Below are positions 22,620-37,400 of a stretch of 64,000 bases of DNA, piece after piece (within the stretch, counting starts at the first letter, position 1; the number at the start of each line of letters is the position of its first letter). The position numbers were made by a program, and so were the translations under genes. The notes beneath the pieces were generated by a model, which searched no databases, was not told the origin of the DNA, and was given only the letters and a program-made list of their open reading frames with translations. Source of the DNA: Viscum album. Taxonomy: Eukaryota; Streptophyta; Magnoliopsida; Santalales; Viscaceae. The stretch lies in the NCBI GenBank assembly GCA_963277665.1, contig OY728128.1, positions 1,351,426,356 through 1,351,490,355 of the forward strand. Reading direction: 5' to 3'.

Positions 22620-25430
22620 ATTTAAGTGGGAATGATTTCACTATAAATAAAAATCAGGATCAATAACTATTCTAAATAAGAACCCAGAACAAGGTCTTCT
22701 GGAATTGGGAAACCAATCCAAAAAAAATAAACTTATACTTAAAAAAATCACAATCAAACACAAAATAATAGAAAAGATAAAAAAATGCTTTACCAAGACA
22801 TTTTCCCATGAAAATGAAACCATTTTTTAAATACATTTTAAAAACCATAATAAGGAATCAAAACTAAAAAAAAGTAGGAGGCTTGAGAGGATAATACAAA
22901 ACAAGGTCCAACTGGTCCAATGAACTTAAACGACAAACACCGATACCACCATTTGACACCCCAAGTCACCACTATGAACCCACAATGCCATCTTACTAAT
23001 GGGGAGGGATAAAAACTAATAATTAATCTATAATCTGATAATATGTAAAAAAATGAAGAATAACTACCCACCAATGTGAGTATATAGGATGTGTTCCATA
23101 AGCTAGTCGGATACTTATATGAGTCCATTACATTCCATTCATAAAGAAACCAATTCCAGTAGTTTGAAAATAATATAAAAATAAGATTTTGTTTATTTTA
23201 TACAAAACAAAAACAAAACCAATGATACCATATATCATTTCTTAAAATACACCCTTAATAAATAATGCCTGAATGAGGATTTATGAAGGTAATGAAATAT
23301 AATAAAACAACCAGTACATTCAAAATAGATTAAATTTTAAATAAAACAATTTAAACCACCCTTTTCTTTTTAATTTTTTTTTAAAAAAAAACTATATTCT
23401 GGTTTAAAATAATTTCTAAAAAAACACCTTACAATGGTTTTTACTTAAAAAAAACTACCAGATTTACCTTTAAAAATTTATCATGAAAACTCTTAAAATG
23501 AGCGTAAAGAATAGAGAGGAATGTATAATAAAATACAAGCTATGGAGAGTCATAAAAAATGATAATAATAACACAAGGAAAGCCTTACAATAATCAAACA
23601 TAAATAACTAGTAAATCAAAGTTCTTCCAAGTAGGAGATAATAATCTCAACGGAGGATACACAATAAAGTGGCGTAACATAGGATAATATCCTGGATCAA
23701 CTCCTTAGGAAATAAATGGAGAAGTACTAAATGTGTATAAGTGTGACCAACTACTAGAAGGTTAACAGGAACACATCCCATCACCTGAATCACTCTCAAC
23801 TAATCTCATTAGTGATCCCTCATTGCTAGGTTATAAAATTCAACTAGGCAACACTTGAAAATTCATAAATCTCAACTACCATCGCCAAAGCCCCTCGACT
23901 CCCCATTTAGTAGCCTAGGGTTCCCCATATCATAGCTAATAAAGATGGGAAACTATCAAGGAAACATAAATCACATGAAAAATGTAAAGAACAAAGTAAA
24001 TATAACATGATAATCATACATATTCCACCTCCAAAACACCCCTTTCAAATATGTGTCCCAAACCAAACAACATAAAAATGAATAATAATTCATATAACTA
24101 TCAACCCATGCACACAAGCATTGACAATGCGTAATAATGGGGCTCAACGATGGTATAAACATTAATCAGTCAAATGACATCACATAAGGTTCTAACAGAG
24201 ATTTCTCTTTATAAAAATTAATAATATGGTTTGTAAATACCCATTTACAATCATTTAAAACCCAAAAAAAATTAAAATGGAAATCAAACATAACACCAAA
24301 ACATAATCAAAATTAACATATTTGAAAAATCCCTTTTTAAATTTCCCCTTTAGAAATAAGGTAAATTATATAAAACATATAAAAAATCTCAGAGCATCGA
24401 TATTCCCAATTAATCAAAGGATTTATATAAAGTAACTTAGCCAACAGGATACACACACCCCCTTTACAAAACATGAAAATCCTTTAAAATATGAACACCC
24501 CTCTTTATAAATCCAAACTTTCAAAAACCATCATGAAATAATCATTTTTATACAAGAAACACCTCAATGGAATTTTATCAAACACTAAGAATTCATAACC
24601 CACCATTGTAAAACAAAGTTTCATTGAAATAAGATATTTACCCATTTTTATAGAGTAAATACCCACCCAATCATGGAAAACGTCTGAAAAAAATTAGGCA
24701 TCTGATACATCACTACATAAGTTCAAAAATACTTTTAAAGCATCAAACATCCAATTAACTCTTTAATAGAAGGAAATATAATGGAAACACCTTCCTCAAA
24801 AAGTGAAACCATGTTTCCTTCATTGAAATCCACCAGAAGATGTCTCAACATATGGCTTAAAACCCTCAAAAAATAGATATCCCCAATTCTACAGTAATTA
24901 TAACTATAAAAATTATCCAAACATGGAAAATTGGGTTAGTTGATTGAAATTGTTTTAGGTAAAACAAGAACATAAAAAAATAAGAGCTATTAACTTTGGA
25001 TTCATGTGTAAATCCACCAAGAAAACACTCCAAATTCCCCTTAGAAGGCCTTAAAATAGGGAGAGAGGAATTTAAAAAGTTCCACAAATATGGGTTTCAT
25101 AGGGGGAGGGAGTTTGGAGATTCATGTAATAAAAATAAATCAAAATGATAAAAATTCCTAAACCTAAGTAGGTTTTAGGTTTTACATGTAGAGTTTAGCG
25201 AACCATGTGGTGACTGTACAATCACCACTATATCAAAGCTTCTTATATAACATGAAATCTACTATATGATTTCCTAAACCATGTTCTAAACTATGAATTT
25301 ATGGAAAATTCCCTAGAATTTCAAAATTTCATCCCAAGGTATACTATGCTCTAGGGGAAAATATCTATAGAAACATTAGAAAGAAAATAGAAATTTAGAA
25401 ATTCCATTTTTCCATAAAACATTCATCAAC
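22620..25430 (-). repeat. Left repeat of element D (probable 3' LTR)
   Basis: Partner of 28620-31440. C-rich/A-rich on the plus strand, nearly free of CpG. No coding frame supported; short open frames at 22838-23128 and 24735-25087 are unsupported. Confidence 0.6.
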
Positions 25431-28400
25431 AACTCAAGTTAAAGGAAAAATATCAAGATTAAATCAAAGATAAAAGGACCCAACCTGCTGACCAAATTTT
25501 TGAATTTGAAACCAAGAACATAGAAAACAATTATCACACTCATACAGAAAATTCTCTAAATGAATTAAGTTCTACCAAAAAATAGAGATCCCTTAATCCG
25601 AAAATTAGATTCCATATAAAAAATTGATACTCTAATAAACTGAAGGAAACAAAAAAAATATTAATTGATATGAAGAATCCCCTGACCCACTTCAATGTTG
25701 GGAACTTCAAGAAATAAAAACACCATAAATCATGTGTTTTTTCTCTTCCTTGATCTATAATAATGAGAAAAAGAAAACCAACACCTCCATGGTAGTCAGG
25801 TCATAAGGGTTACAGTAACAAAACAGACTAACCATATGTAGTTGAAAAAACCCTTCAATAGTGATGAAAATAAAAAGATATTGGATACAAGTATCACCAC
25901 TATTTAGAATTTATCTATGATGGTGAACAAATATAGGTACCCCTAAAGAATTATTGATCATCACTATATAGGAATAATCCAGCAGCCATAAGGAACTCAC
26001 TTGAAATACCATAAGATATTACAACCTCAAAATGAACCAAAGGTTATTGGACAATGCACTCTACAAAATAGAAGAAACACCCCTAACATGAACTTGCATC
26101 AATATGAAATAACATGGTTTTAACTCCATGTCGTGAGTCTATGAGATGTGAAACTCAAGAAAAAACTTATGGAACTGTAACCCTTTGTGATAATGAAATG
26201 AAATATTAACCTGGTGGATCCCTTGGTCAAACTAGAAATGAAAACCATTATCTCATTACCCTAGTCCACACCCTATGTATCACCATTTCCTCTATCCAAA
26301 ATACCTAAAATCAGGGTCTAAACTATGCAAAAATGTTAACAATCATCAAAAGAAATGATACATAGACAATTAAAAGAATGGAAAATTCAAAATGATAAGA
26401 ATAAGATCCAAAAGTTATCCTATCCATTATAGAAAAATATATAGTGTATAAAAAATAGATTGGATAAATTCCAATAAATTAAAGGATTACAAAATACGTC
26501 ACCCCAAAAATAAAAAACATCCCCTGACTATCATAGTAGAAGCAATATCAAATATTACTACTCAGAACAAAGCTGTACCTATGGATTATTTTTTTGATCT
26601 CCATTCAGTTGAAAAAACCATTAAATGTGATTGAAATGACCACACCAATGACATGTACTTGAAACTACCATAAAAGAGATTCTAATGTTCATACTGCAAA
26701 TGCACATTTGGATTCCACTTTTCACTAATTAGGACACCCTTAATGACACCATAATAGGTCTAAATATCACTTGTAGCAGGTTTCCCAATAGAAAAATCCT
26801 CAACAATAATGACCTTAAACATCAAATCAACAAATGTAGTTAGGCTAAGATGAAACACCATAGAAATAAGATCAAATTGATGGCCTCTATAAAATAACTA
26901 ATCCTTCTTTGAATAATCAATAACCAACTCTAGACATAAAAGAACCAGTCCAACAAAATGTTCAATATATTATTTCATCAATTGATCACCCCTAAAAACA
27001 CCCAATAATTCAATAAAAATTAAAATTATAACTTCCTCAGGATAAAACTATTGGATAGAGGTGGTGTTAAAATATCCCCAAGATAAATATTTGAATGGAT
27101 TTGTGTGGATAATGATATTTCTGTTATCCAAACCCAGTTCTTTGAATAAAAGAGTGTTTCACATCAACCAAGAGGTTTCTAGACATTTGAGTGACTTAAA
27201 TATATATTTTACCTTAACCAGCCACTATATCACATCCTTAGGTCCTTAATCACAACTAAAAATTAGAAGACGTCAATTCAGAAACTCTCATGTGTGATCC
27301 ATGAGCTGAGAAGAAAAATGCCCTTCCACTCCATAATGAGTCTGGATAGAGACAAAAACTAGGAATACAACATCTATTCCACTATAATGAATACCCAATA
27401 GATTCCCTTATTTAATATTAATTTTATTTCTTGGGTTAAAATTATAAAACATCAAGAAAACACCACATTAAATAACATTATACCATGAACAAAACATTTT
27501 ATACAAAAGAACAAGCCCAACAGAATATGATTATAAACATTATTTAAAATATTATTTCAAAATCTCTTAACAAGGCCTTCTTTCCATCTTAAAACACCAC
27601 ATAGGTTTATAAATTTCCCCTTAAAGGTTTTATTTCAAAAATATTAAAACATTTCAAGTCAAAATATATTTAAACGAACTTGCTTATTTAAAACCAATTT
27701 CTTATTTAAACCACATAAAACAAAATCATTCAGTTTTTCATAAAACAATTCATTCTTTGAAATATAATACCATCCCAAAAACACATCAATAATTACAACA
27801 TCATAAAACTAAATAAATTAATTCATTTAAATCCATTGAAAAAATAATAATTTCCACCGAATAAGCCATTTGTGAAAAAGTTAAAAACATTTTCACAAAA
27901 CATATTTAAACACCAAAAAATGGTTTTCTAAATAAATTTACCACAAAAGCATAAGTAATTTATAAAAAATAAAAAAAAACAAATTAAAAAACCAAAATTA
28001 TTCCCTTGATCCCTCACAGAAAAGTATGATCACTCACAAGAGGGTTTTAATGCACCAAAGTATGAAAAAAATACCAAAATTTCTACAATATTCATGGTTT
28101 GGATGCATAGTTTGATAGACTATGTTCCAATCATGTGTGTGCCACTAGAAGTTGTTAATAATGGTTTTTCATAGTCGAGTCATGGTTTGATAGATTTTTT
28201 ATCTTAACTATACACCTCTAAGATTTACTCCAACTTCACTTTGAAACCATGAATTTCCCAAGGCATCTCATAGGGTCCTCCTAAAACATAGAATAGTATA
28301 AAACTGCATTAAAATATCTGAAGAAATAAACAACTGTAAATACCAAACATAAGATATAACTCCTAACAACCAATGGAAACTCATGTTCTAGCATGAGTAA

Positions 28401-28488
28401 GAGGTAGAAAATAACTTTACTACAGCCACCACTCAAGATTCGATGGTCCTGCCTCAATTTTTCCACCAACCCCCAAATAACAATTGGG
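25431..28488 (-). pseudogene. Element D internal region, decayed
   Basis: About 3 kb with stops in all frames. No gag or pol motif could be read on either strand. If D is an LTR element, its interior is short compared with its repeats, like elements A and C. Confidence 0.35.
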
Positions 28489-28489
28489 A

Positions 28490-28499
28490 TTTGATACTA
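28490..28499 (-). other. Possible primer-binding site of element D
   Basis: Minus strand TAGTATCAAA, one mismatch from the tRNA-Met PBS form TGGTATCAAA seen in element B. It lies about 120 bp from the first clearly duplicated bases of the right repeat. Confidence 0.35.
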
Positions 28500-28619
28500 T
28501 TTTATAAATAACCAATCCAATTCAACTTGACACATTACACATGCTAGATTTCTATAAGGCTCGATACATGTTTCCTATAACCTCAGGCTATTGATATGTG
28601 CCAAAGCATCACAAGTGAA

Positions 28620-31440
28620 CATGTTGGAATGATTTCACCCTTAATAAATACTATAATAAATATCTATTCTAATTGGGAACTTGAAAAGAGGTCACCATGA
28701 ATTGGGAAATCATACAAAAAAAATAAAAAGATACTAAAACAACCACATCCAACCATGGAATAACAAAAAATATATAAAAATATCCTCTAAAAGATTTTTT
28801 TTTTCAACATAAAATAAACTATTTTTATAAAAATATTTTACAAACCACAATGTAAAATAAATATTAAAATAATGATGGAGGTCGGAGAGGCCGATACACC
28901 ATATGATCCAATTGGTCAAACAAACTCAAGATACAAACCCTACTACCCCCATATGACTAACAAATCCCCATTATGAATCCATGATACCTGCATCGAAATG
29001 GATTGTGGTATCAACCAACTGGTAACCCATAACTTAATAACTTGAAGAAAACATGAAGACTATGTAGTCACCAATGTGAGTGTATAATCTATCAGCCATG
29101 GGCTAATAGGATTCCCCAACGATTACATTATATTAATTTTATAAATAAACCAAGTCCACTAGTTTTAAAATAATAGAAAAATAAGTTTTTATTTCCTTAA
29201 AACAAAAATTGAAATAAAAAATGATACCATATATCATTTCTTAAAACACACCCTTAATGAATAATTCCTCAAATTGGTTTTACCAAGGTAATTAAATTTC
29301 AAAAACTAACCATTAGCTTTAATAAAACTTGAATTTTAATTAAAATATTTTTAAGAAACCATTTTTATTTAAAAAAAAATTAAAAAAAACAAACCATCAT
29401 ATGGTTTAGAAAAATTTTCAAAAGAAACACTTTCAATTTCTTTCACTTAAAAACAAACACCACCTTTCCATTTAAAACCATAACCCCCCAGTCCTCAAAT
29501 GAGAGTAAATAAAAAATGGGAAATCATTATAAAATACAATCCATGAAGTTTCCTAAAAAACTGTAAACAATTACACTATAAATTCCTTATAATAGTAATA
29601 CTCAAAAACATAAATAAACAATACATCTACGTGGATAAAAAACAAGAGATAAGGAACTCACATGAAAATACATTGTAAAGAGGAATAACATAGGATATAT
29701 ATCATTTTTAAACTACATAGAGATAAATATAACATGTACTAGATGTAAAAATTAGAAAAAACTATGGCCAGGTTAATAGTCACACATCCCATCACCTGAA
29801 TCACTCTCAACAAGTCGCATTGGTGACACCCCATAGTCAGTTCATAACATTATACTAGGGGATACTAAAAAATTCATTAATCTCAACTAGTATATCTAAC
29901 ATCCCTTGAATCCCCACTCAGTAGAATTTGGTCTTCATGTCATAGCTAACAGATATGGGCCACTATCAACCAATCTCAATGAAATGATAAACATAAATCC
30001 TAAAAGAAATATAATAATACAATAACATACATCCGAACTCCAACACACCCCCATAAAATATGATCCCCAACCCAAATGAAAAAACATGAATTATAATTTA
30101 CATAACTATCAACACATGTATACATGAATTGAAAATGGGTAATAAAGGGTTAAACTAGGGTGAAACCATTAATCAATCCAACTATATAACAAAATGTGAC
30201 AACTGAGCTTTCCCATTATACATAGAAATTATTTTTTTGGAAATTCATTTTTAAAACCATTTATAACCCAAACACAATTCCAAGGTAAATGACAAATAAC
30301 CCCAAAAATGTAACAATTAACATCTTTGTAAAATCTCATTTTGAAAATCACATTTTAAAATAAGGTAAATTCTAAAAAACATATAAAAACCTCAAAGCAT
30401 TGACAATCCCAGTCAATGAATGTATTTATCCATACAAACCAAGCCAATAAGACACACACAACCCTTTTTAAAAACATATAAACCCTTTAAAAAATTCACA
30501 AAACACTTCAAAAATAAAAAGTTTTCCAAATAATTATGAATAAACCATTTTTCTTGAATAAAACCATCATTTATATTTTATGAAACATGAAGAATACCTA
30601 AAACACAATTTGAAGGAAAACTGACATTGAACCCAAAAATTAACCTTTTTCAAAAAGGAAAAATCCACACAAGAATAAAAAAACTTTGAAAAAAACATAA
30701 CTAGATATCATACAAATTTCTACATAGGTTCAGAAGAACTTTTAAAGCCCCAGGAATCCAAGGAAATCATTAATAAAAGGAAATGGAATGGAAACATCTA
30801 CCTTAAATGGATCAATGATGTCACCTTAAATGAAAATAATTTAAAGAGGTGTCAAATGATATATAAAAATAGTTAAAAACCAAATTATATAATTCTAAAA
30901 CAACCCTCACTATTGGAATTGACCAACCATGTCCAATAGGTTAAGATGAGAAAAAAAAGAGAAACCAAGAGAAGATGAAAAATGGAGCTATTACCTTTTG
31001 ATTTGGGTAGAAAGACACCAAAAAACCACTATAAATCCACATTGGAAGGCCTTAGAATATGTAGAGAGGTGTTTGTGAGGTTTCAATGATTATAGGCTTG
31101 AGATGGGGATTATTTTTGGAGAATACATTAATAAAAAGAACTCAAAATGACAAAAATATGAAAACATGAGTAGGTTGCACAGTTTACTCACATGGTATAC
31201 CAAATTGGGAGGTGACCACATAACTCCCACTCTATCAAAATAGAATAGGGAATATGGTTTATACTAGATGGTTTCCCAAAATTTGTTCTTAACCATACAA
31301 ACCTATGGAATTTACAAAAACATCAAAATTTCAACATGGGAATCCCTAGATTGATGGTAAAACCCACCATAAATTTAAGCAAGAAAATGGAATTTTAGGG
31401 AATCAAACATATATTTAAAGTGGTTTATAGTACCCGACCA
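28620..31440 (-). repeat. Right repeat of element D (probable 5' LTR)
   Basis: Partner of 22620-25430. Homology fades after about 31420. No gene. Confidence 0.6.
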
Positions 31441-32570
31441 AGTTAATTTTAGAGCACAATTTTTTTTACCCTATGATAAATGCCATAAAATTTTCCCAAA
31501 CCCACTTACTGGTGGTAACTACCTTTTCAGACTATTATTTGGACATATGAATAGTACATTCCAAGTATTTTCTCATATAAAATGCGATGGCAGACATTTT
31601 ATTGATATCCAAGATTTGAAACAAGGTGGATTAATAAGGTGGTTATCTTCAGTATCTGTTAGGTGATTAATGAGATCGAGTGTGATGATATGAGTGTTCT
31701 TATAGATGAAAAACCCATGATTGTGATTTTATATTAAAAAATGTGTCTCCTGTTATCCTATGGTAGGGTTGCAAACCCCTCCTCTTTTTCAGCAGGGGCA
31801 TGATATCCTATACCTATGGATCTGATAGGTCCTATATCCCCCTATATACAATGGGAATGGGATCCCCTATCTATAAATTCAGTACCCCCCTTTCTAAAGA
31901 TCTCTTCCAGTGTGTGGGATCCTCCATTGGAGTTGGTATCACCTCATCTACATGGGGTGATGGATCCGCAACATAAATTTCTCTAAGGTTACAAGGGTTT
32001 GATTAGCATTGGTAGATTATATATTGGAGTCAGTATTCACCCTATCTCTCTAGGGTAAAGGATCCTCCATTTCCATTCTCGAGAGGGATTATAGTTTATA
32101 TGATGAGGGTAGTTCAAATTATTGATCAGTGGTATGGTGAGGATATATAGGATATTATTGTACTCATTTTACTAGAGACAAAGATTCTATGATGAGTAAG
32201 TTTCCCTTCATGATTTCCAACAGTGATGTGGTAGTGGGAATGATAGAGAAATATGGGATTCTATGAAAGTTCAAACTTCTCATGTTCCTTTAGATTACCT
32301 TCAAGGTGGGACATATAGATGGATATCAACTATAGGTTTCATGGACCCTTCAGTAATCTGATAATTTTTATTTTCTTGAACAGTATAACTTTTGAACAGA
32401 AAAAATGAAATTACTGGACTTATCTATATTCAAGATACTTCTAGTGGTTGAGAATATCTAGAGTATTCCTTTAAGATATTATCCTAAACACACATTAATA
32501 CCAGGAGTATTGAGCCAACGTAGTGTTCTTCTTTCCCTCTTTGTCTTCCTCCTAGTCTTATGTTATACCA
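31441..32570. other. Unclassified sequence
   Basis: No gene. Contains short C- and G-rich patches (for example CCCCTCC near 31780 and repeated GATCCTCCATT motifs near 31918 and 32049) but no recognisable element ends. Confidence 0.4.
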
Positions 32571-33360
32571 AGAGTTGAGATGACTTGTTGCATGTATTCC
32601 TTTTAAAGTTTTGGTCGATGTGGGGGGGGGGGGGTGAAGGACCCTGAAACACCCTGTGAGGGGAGGGATGAATCAGGGTGCCTAATTTTTCTTTTAAAGT
32701 AAGGGATATTGTTCCCATGTTGATAGGAACCTGTTAAACCAATATTATGGTAATGTGATGTAATTAAAACACTCACAAGAAGCAGGATAACACAAAATTT
32801 TTACTTGGTTCACCTCTAATGGTTAGTCTAAGGAGCATACGCTGACAGTGTGTCAGTCATACCTAAATCCACTATTCTTCACTATATGTGGAATAAAAAA
32901 GTTTAGATGCATTCACTCTGTTCCAGGCACAATTCCTTTACATGATTTTAGGGATAGCACAATTATTCCCTCAGAACACTTCCCTTGACCCCCTAGCTCA
33001 TTTCTTTGAGAGAATTCTAACTCAGTTTATCAACATGAAGGTCGATTCAATAGATTTTCATTGAAGACTTTGTCTCTATCTGGCCAGATACTCCACTTTC
33101 ATTAAATTTATGAATTGATGCACTTGGAATCAAAGATCAAACAAAATAGATGTTCATAACTAGCCTGAAGCACACGTTGGAACTTGCGCAATACACCTAC
33201 TATTATTCCAAATATTTGATATTTTAATGCAAGATGACTTTCATGCAGCCCTTATTTTTCATGCAACACTTATCTTTCATGCAACTACACCACAAGTTTC
33301 ACTTGGTATTTAAATACTAAAGGAACACTTTTCATGAAAGATTTTATTTCTATAATATTA
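32571..33360. repeat. LTR-like patch with G13 run and GTGAATCAGGGTG-type motif
   Basis: A run of 13 G (32622-32634) is followed by GGGAGGGATGAATCAGGGTG and, near 32800, CACAAAATTTTTACTTGGTTCACC. Similar phrases are common in LTRs of plant copia elements, but I cannot find a partner copy or defined ends, so this is only a candidate solo LTR or fragment. CATGCAAC motifs recur near 33240-33290. Confidence 0.3.
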
Positions 33361-34414
33361 TGTGTACAATTATTTCTTATGAAAGAGGAACTTATTCTTC
33401 ATTAAAAAATTTCAAAGCATTTAGTGGGTGTAGATACCTATTTATAGGTCTCGATGACCTTGTGAGTAAGATTCTCTCAGACCACACAAAACGCCTTTTG
33501 GAATCACATTGGGTTCATAGGTCTCTTCCACGAAACCATGTATTTCATGCAAATTTAAATCTTTTGTACTATTTTTTTCCTTTTCCATATTTTCATGCAG
33601 TGATCCTAAAATAATCCTTCTACGTAACTTTCCAAACCTCCTTCAATCTTTTGTGCAACATACTTTTCCAAAAAAACATTTCTTTATTCTCCAATTTTTT
33701 ACCCAAAAAATAGGAACACTGGGAGAAGACACCACCATAAATATTGTTATCATATTAAACTGTAATATCCATTTCTTTAAAAAATCTCTAATATTACATG
33801 TGAGGATTGAAAGAAAACAAAAACCATACTCCATTTGCATCAAAGAACAACCTTGTTTCCAACATGCGTGCATCTTACCAAGTATTATTATACTCACCCC
33901 TATATGGGTTATGTGTCCATATGTGTTGTTTATATGAAGATGACACATAAGTTCAAAGATGGTATAGATAGAGATAAATATGGTGTTAATTTTTTAGGGA
34001 TGATTCATGATGATGCTTGGTGATTCATTTTTGAGCATAGTGATTTTATATGCTGGTGGTGATCATTAAAACTATTATGTGTTTCAGGTGTACATATAGC
34101 ATGGTGGAGCTTCCTAGTGCTATAGGTTTTAAAGGCTTGATAGATATACCATTTCCCCTATATTTACCCTATGAGATATTCTGGTGCTTATCATCTCATG
34201 CATGTGTTATGTACAGTCCAATTAATCATTTATATATATATATATATCCTAATTTTCTTTTTATTATATTTTGTTTTAGATATATGTATATGTTGTAAAT
34301 CAATATAGGTTGATGCCTATAATATCGTGATATGTTCTTACTGAATTCTAGTCAATAGACCCTTTCCTTGTGAAGGATGTCTTGAGGTGGAACCCTCAGC
34401 TTACCATGAAACTT
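33361..34414. other. Unclassified sequence before element B
   Basis: Short overlapping open frames on both strands (33643-33948 minus; 33653-33937 and 34050-34298 plus) without recognisable motifs. Ends in a (TA)n run near 34231-34248 and the start of the next LTR. Confidence 0.4.
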
Positions 34415-37400
34415 TGTGACACCCCAGTGGTCCGAGTGATGTCATGTTACTAAAAATTACCCAACATCTATATACTTATTTGATACTTTCATACCCAACA
34501 ACCATATATCTAATGACCATATTTCCAACAACCATATTTCCAATTACCATTTAAACATTTGAAAATGTCATTCTTATATATAGTCTTACTTATATTCTTA
34601 GAATAATTCATCCTATTCAGTTATTTCACTCTTAGTATGTCTATTTTATTTCAAATTATTTACCTTATTTCCATACTTGTAATCAGGGTGATGATTGGAA
34701 ACCATGATGTTAAATATTTTATGTTCTTGGTACTTTTATTTACTCATGGTTTCATTCCATTTTTTACCATTATTAATGATGCTTCTTATTATATTATCAT
34801 AATATATTAATGCTTGTTTTTTATTATAATATATTATCTTAATAAAATGTATCATGGTTCATTTTATTTCGCTGTTGAGTGTCAAACAAGCTATTAACAT
34901 AGTATTTATTTGAATTAAAAATAAATTATAAAATTATTTGATCTTATAGACACTAATCTAGAGGATTATATTTTCTTACAGTTATGGATATGAATTTTTT
35001 ATTAAATTTAAGAATATAAAGGCCCATGCGGTCCCATTTTCTTGGTTATATGAATTATTATTAAGTTTTGTAAAAAAATATTTACATAAAACACCAAGAG
35101 ATAACCCAAATGCGTTTTAGAGTAATTCTGGAAGAAGTTTTGGATGGATTTTCATATGTTCTTACATATGATATAATATTTGTTGAAAATGATTGATATT
35201 TTTTCCAAAAAGAGTTTGATAGATTATCAAAAAGGGGTTTTGGATATATTTTTGGAAGTTGTTACATATGATATAACATAATATAAAAGTGATCTTTGTA
35301 TATGAATCTTTAGTAAAAGTGGGATATTATTAAAAATATATACTAAACCTAAACCATGGTGTGGTGGTATAAACTACATCATGGTTTATAGTAGTTAAAA
35401 TCGTGACAGTGAAAGGCAATACAATATGGTTTTATACGTGGTAGTTCATTTATTATGTGATAACATGGGATCTACCTACCTTCTCCAACTATAAGTTATC
35501 ATGTTCAATTTTATAATCTTGTGACTATGATTTCATAAGTTTGAATGGATAAATAATTTGTTTAAATTTTAAATAATTGATCAAAATGATGAGTTTTAAT
35601 CTTAAAAAATGTAAGATATAAAAGAATTATAAAACATTTGCATTTAATATTCAAGTATCTGAGAAAAGTTTAAAATAAAAAGTGTCTCCTTGTATAGACA
35701 TATAAATAGGATTATATTTTGTGATGGTTTATTTCATTATATTTTTATTCACATATGAGATTGATGTTGTATAATCCCTTAAATCTGAATCTCTTACTCT
35801 TTCTCTCTCACACTAACATAAAGTTTCACTAGGACCATAAGGAGGGTTGGATCCTTCTCAAGTGTTTGGGGATTCACACAACTCATAGGTACATAAGGAT
35901 AAATGATTATATTAGCTATTTTCTAGTGGTCCCTATCAAGACAATGTGTAAGAATCATGGATAGATTAAATCATCTAATTAAAGGTATGTGTTCAACATT
36001 TTCTTATTCAGTTCAACCATATGGATATATTTTATGGAAAAATTAGTCTTGGTTTATTGTTTATACGATGTTTGGGAAAGTGTTTCCCCAATCTAAAACC
36101 ATTCAATGGATTCGAGTTCCAAACATGTATAAAATTTCATAAACATGTTTGGGTACTTATTTTTAACTTTAAATAATTTTGGGTTTAGGTTCAATTATAT
36201 ATTTAATAATTATGTTTGGGTTTCTATATCACAATTTCCATGTGTCCTAGACTTGTTTTCAACCCTAGACCGGTATGTTAAAATTAAAATTTAGTAAAAA
36301 TGATAAATCATCGGAATTTTAATATTAAATTTTCTAAAAATAAAATTCATTTAAATTAAAATCGATATTTAAATCATAATTACTTTATTTTTAAATTGTA
36401 ATATAATATTTATTAAAACAAACAAATAAACATTAATATCTACTTTTATTAGAAATAAATCAAATAAAAATATTTTAATAGTAAAAAATTAATTTCTTTA
36501 AAATATTTTATATAAATATTATAATATAATTTAAAAAATTAAGAAACAAAAAAATAATAATAATAAAACAAATGTTTTTTCATTAAAAATATATTTTTGG
36601 GAAATTTAAAAACTGAACAAAATTTAGTTTAGGAGGAAATGACAAAAGAGATAAAATAAAACTTAATTTAACTAAAGATAAATGGATGAGAAAGGAATCA
36701 TGGAAATATTTTATTTGTTTTTTATATTCTATGATAATGGTATGTCTCAACTTTTTTTAGCACGACTGGGCATGATTGATGGCCATCAATACTATTATCA
36801 GCCCATATTCTACATCAAAACCATTTAAAATAACCTGTGTTTAACATATTGTTACTCATTTTCAGGTACTCATTAGACCTTATTTTGATCATTATTTGGT
36901 TTGGAATTGTCTTAGGTTCTTTTAAGTTGATTTTCTAGAAACATTGGAGGTTTCTAGGATCTGAACATTTGGCACACTATTTTCCCAAACCTTGTGCCCC
37001 TCCAGTGAAACCTATTCAACCATGGATAGTTAGGGTTTTCAGAGTTGGCACACAATTTTCAATACTATGTGACCAATTAGTAGAAACTGTGAACCTTGGA
37101 TAGTGAGTCTATATGTGGGGCACGATTTGGGTGCATGATTTTTCTAACCATGTAGCTCTGTCCTTCTAACCATGAACCTAAGATATTAATATTTTTAGAA
37201 TTTATGAAAAAACATCATGAACTACTTTTTAAACCCATGATCGATTCTAACTTGACCTAAATCGATTTCCTAGGTCTTTGAGGCTCTCAAGAACTAATTT
37301 TGGATCCTCCAAACCCCTTCCTTAGTAGATCAATGCATGGAAGATCTCATTTGATCTCCTCTAGGAAAGTGAATCTCCTCTCATGTGTTCTATCCAACTC

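Larger units (their letters stand above)
22620..31440 (-). mobile_element. Element D: ancient LTR element, minus strand
   Basis: Two direct repeats, 22620-25430 and 28620-31440, run collinearly at a constant offset of about 6.0 kb. Anchor pairs include TGATACCATATATCATTTC at 23223 and 29222, CACATCCCATCACC at 23772 and 29783, and CCAATGTGAGT near 23070 and 29070. Similarity is patchy with many indels, so the element is old. On the minus strand a PBS-like TAGTATCAAA occurs at 28490-28499, beside the inner end of the right repeat, giving the orientation. No target duplication or clear LTR ends were found. A segmental tandem duplication is the alternative. Confidence 0.6.

Noticed and set aside
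26100..26135. Possible third copy of the tRNA-like module in element D (GGTTTTAACTCC)
   Set aside because: Three mismatches to the B-box, and no A-box at the 27-nt spacing; not supportable.
32622..32634. G-quadruplex from the G13 run
   Set aside because: A single homopolymer, with no neighbouring G-tracts arranged for a typical intramolecular quadruplex; could also be a sequencing length error.
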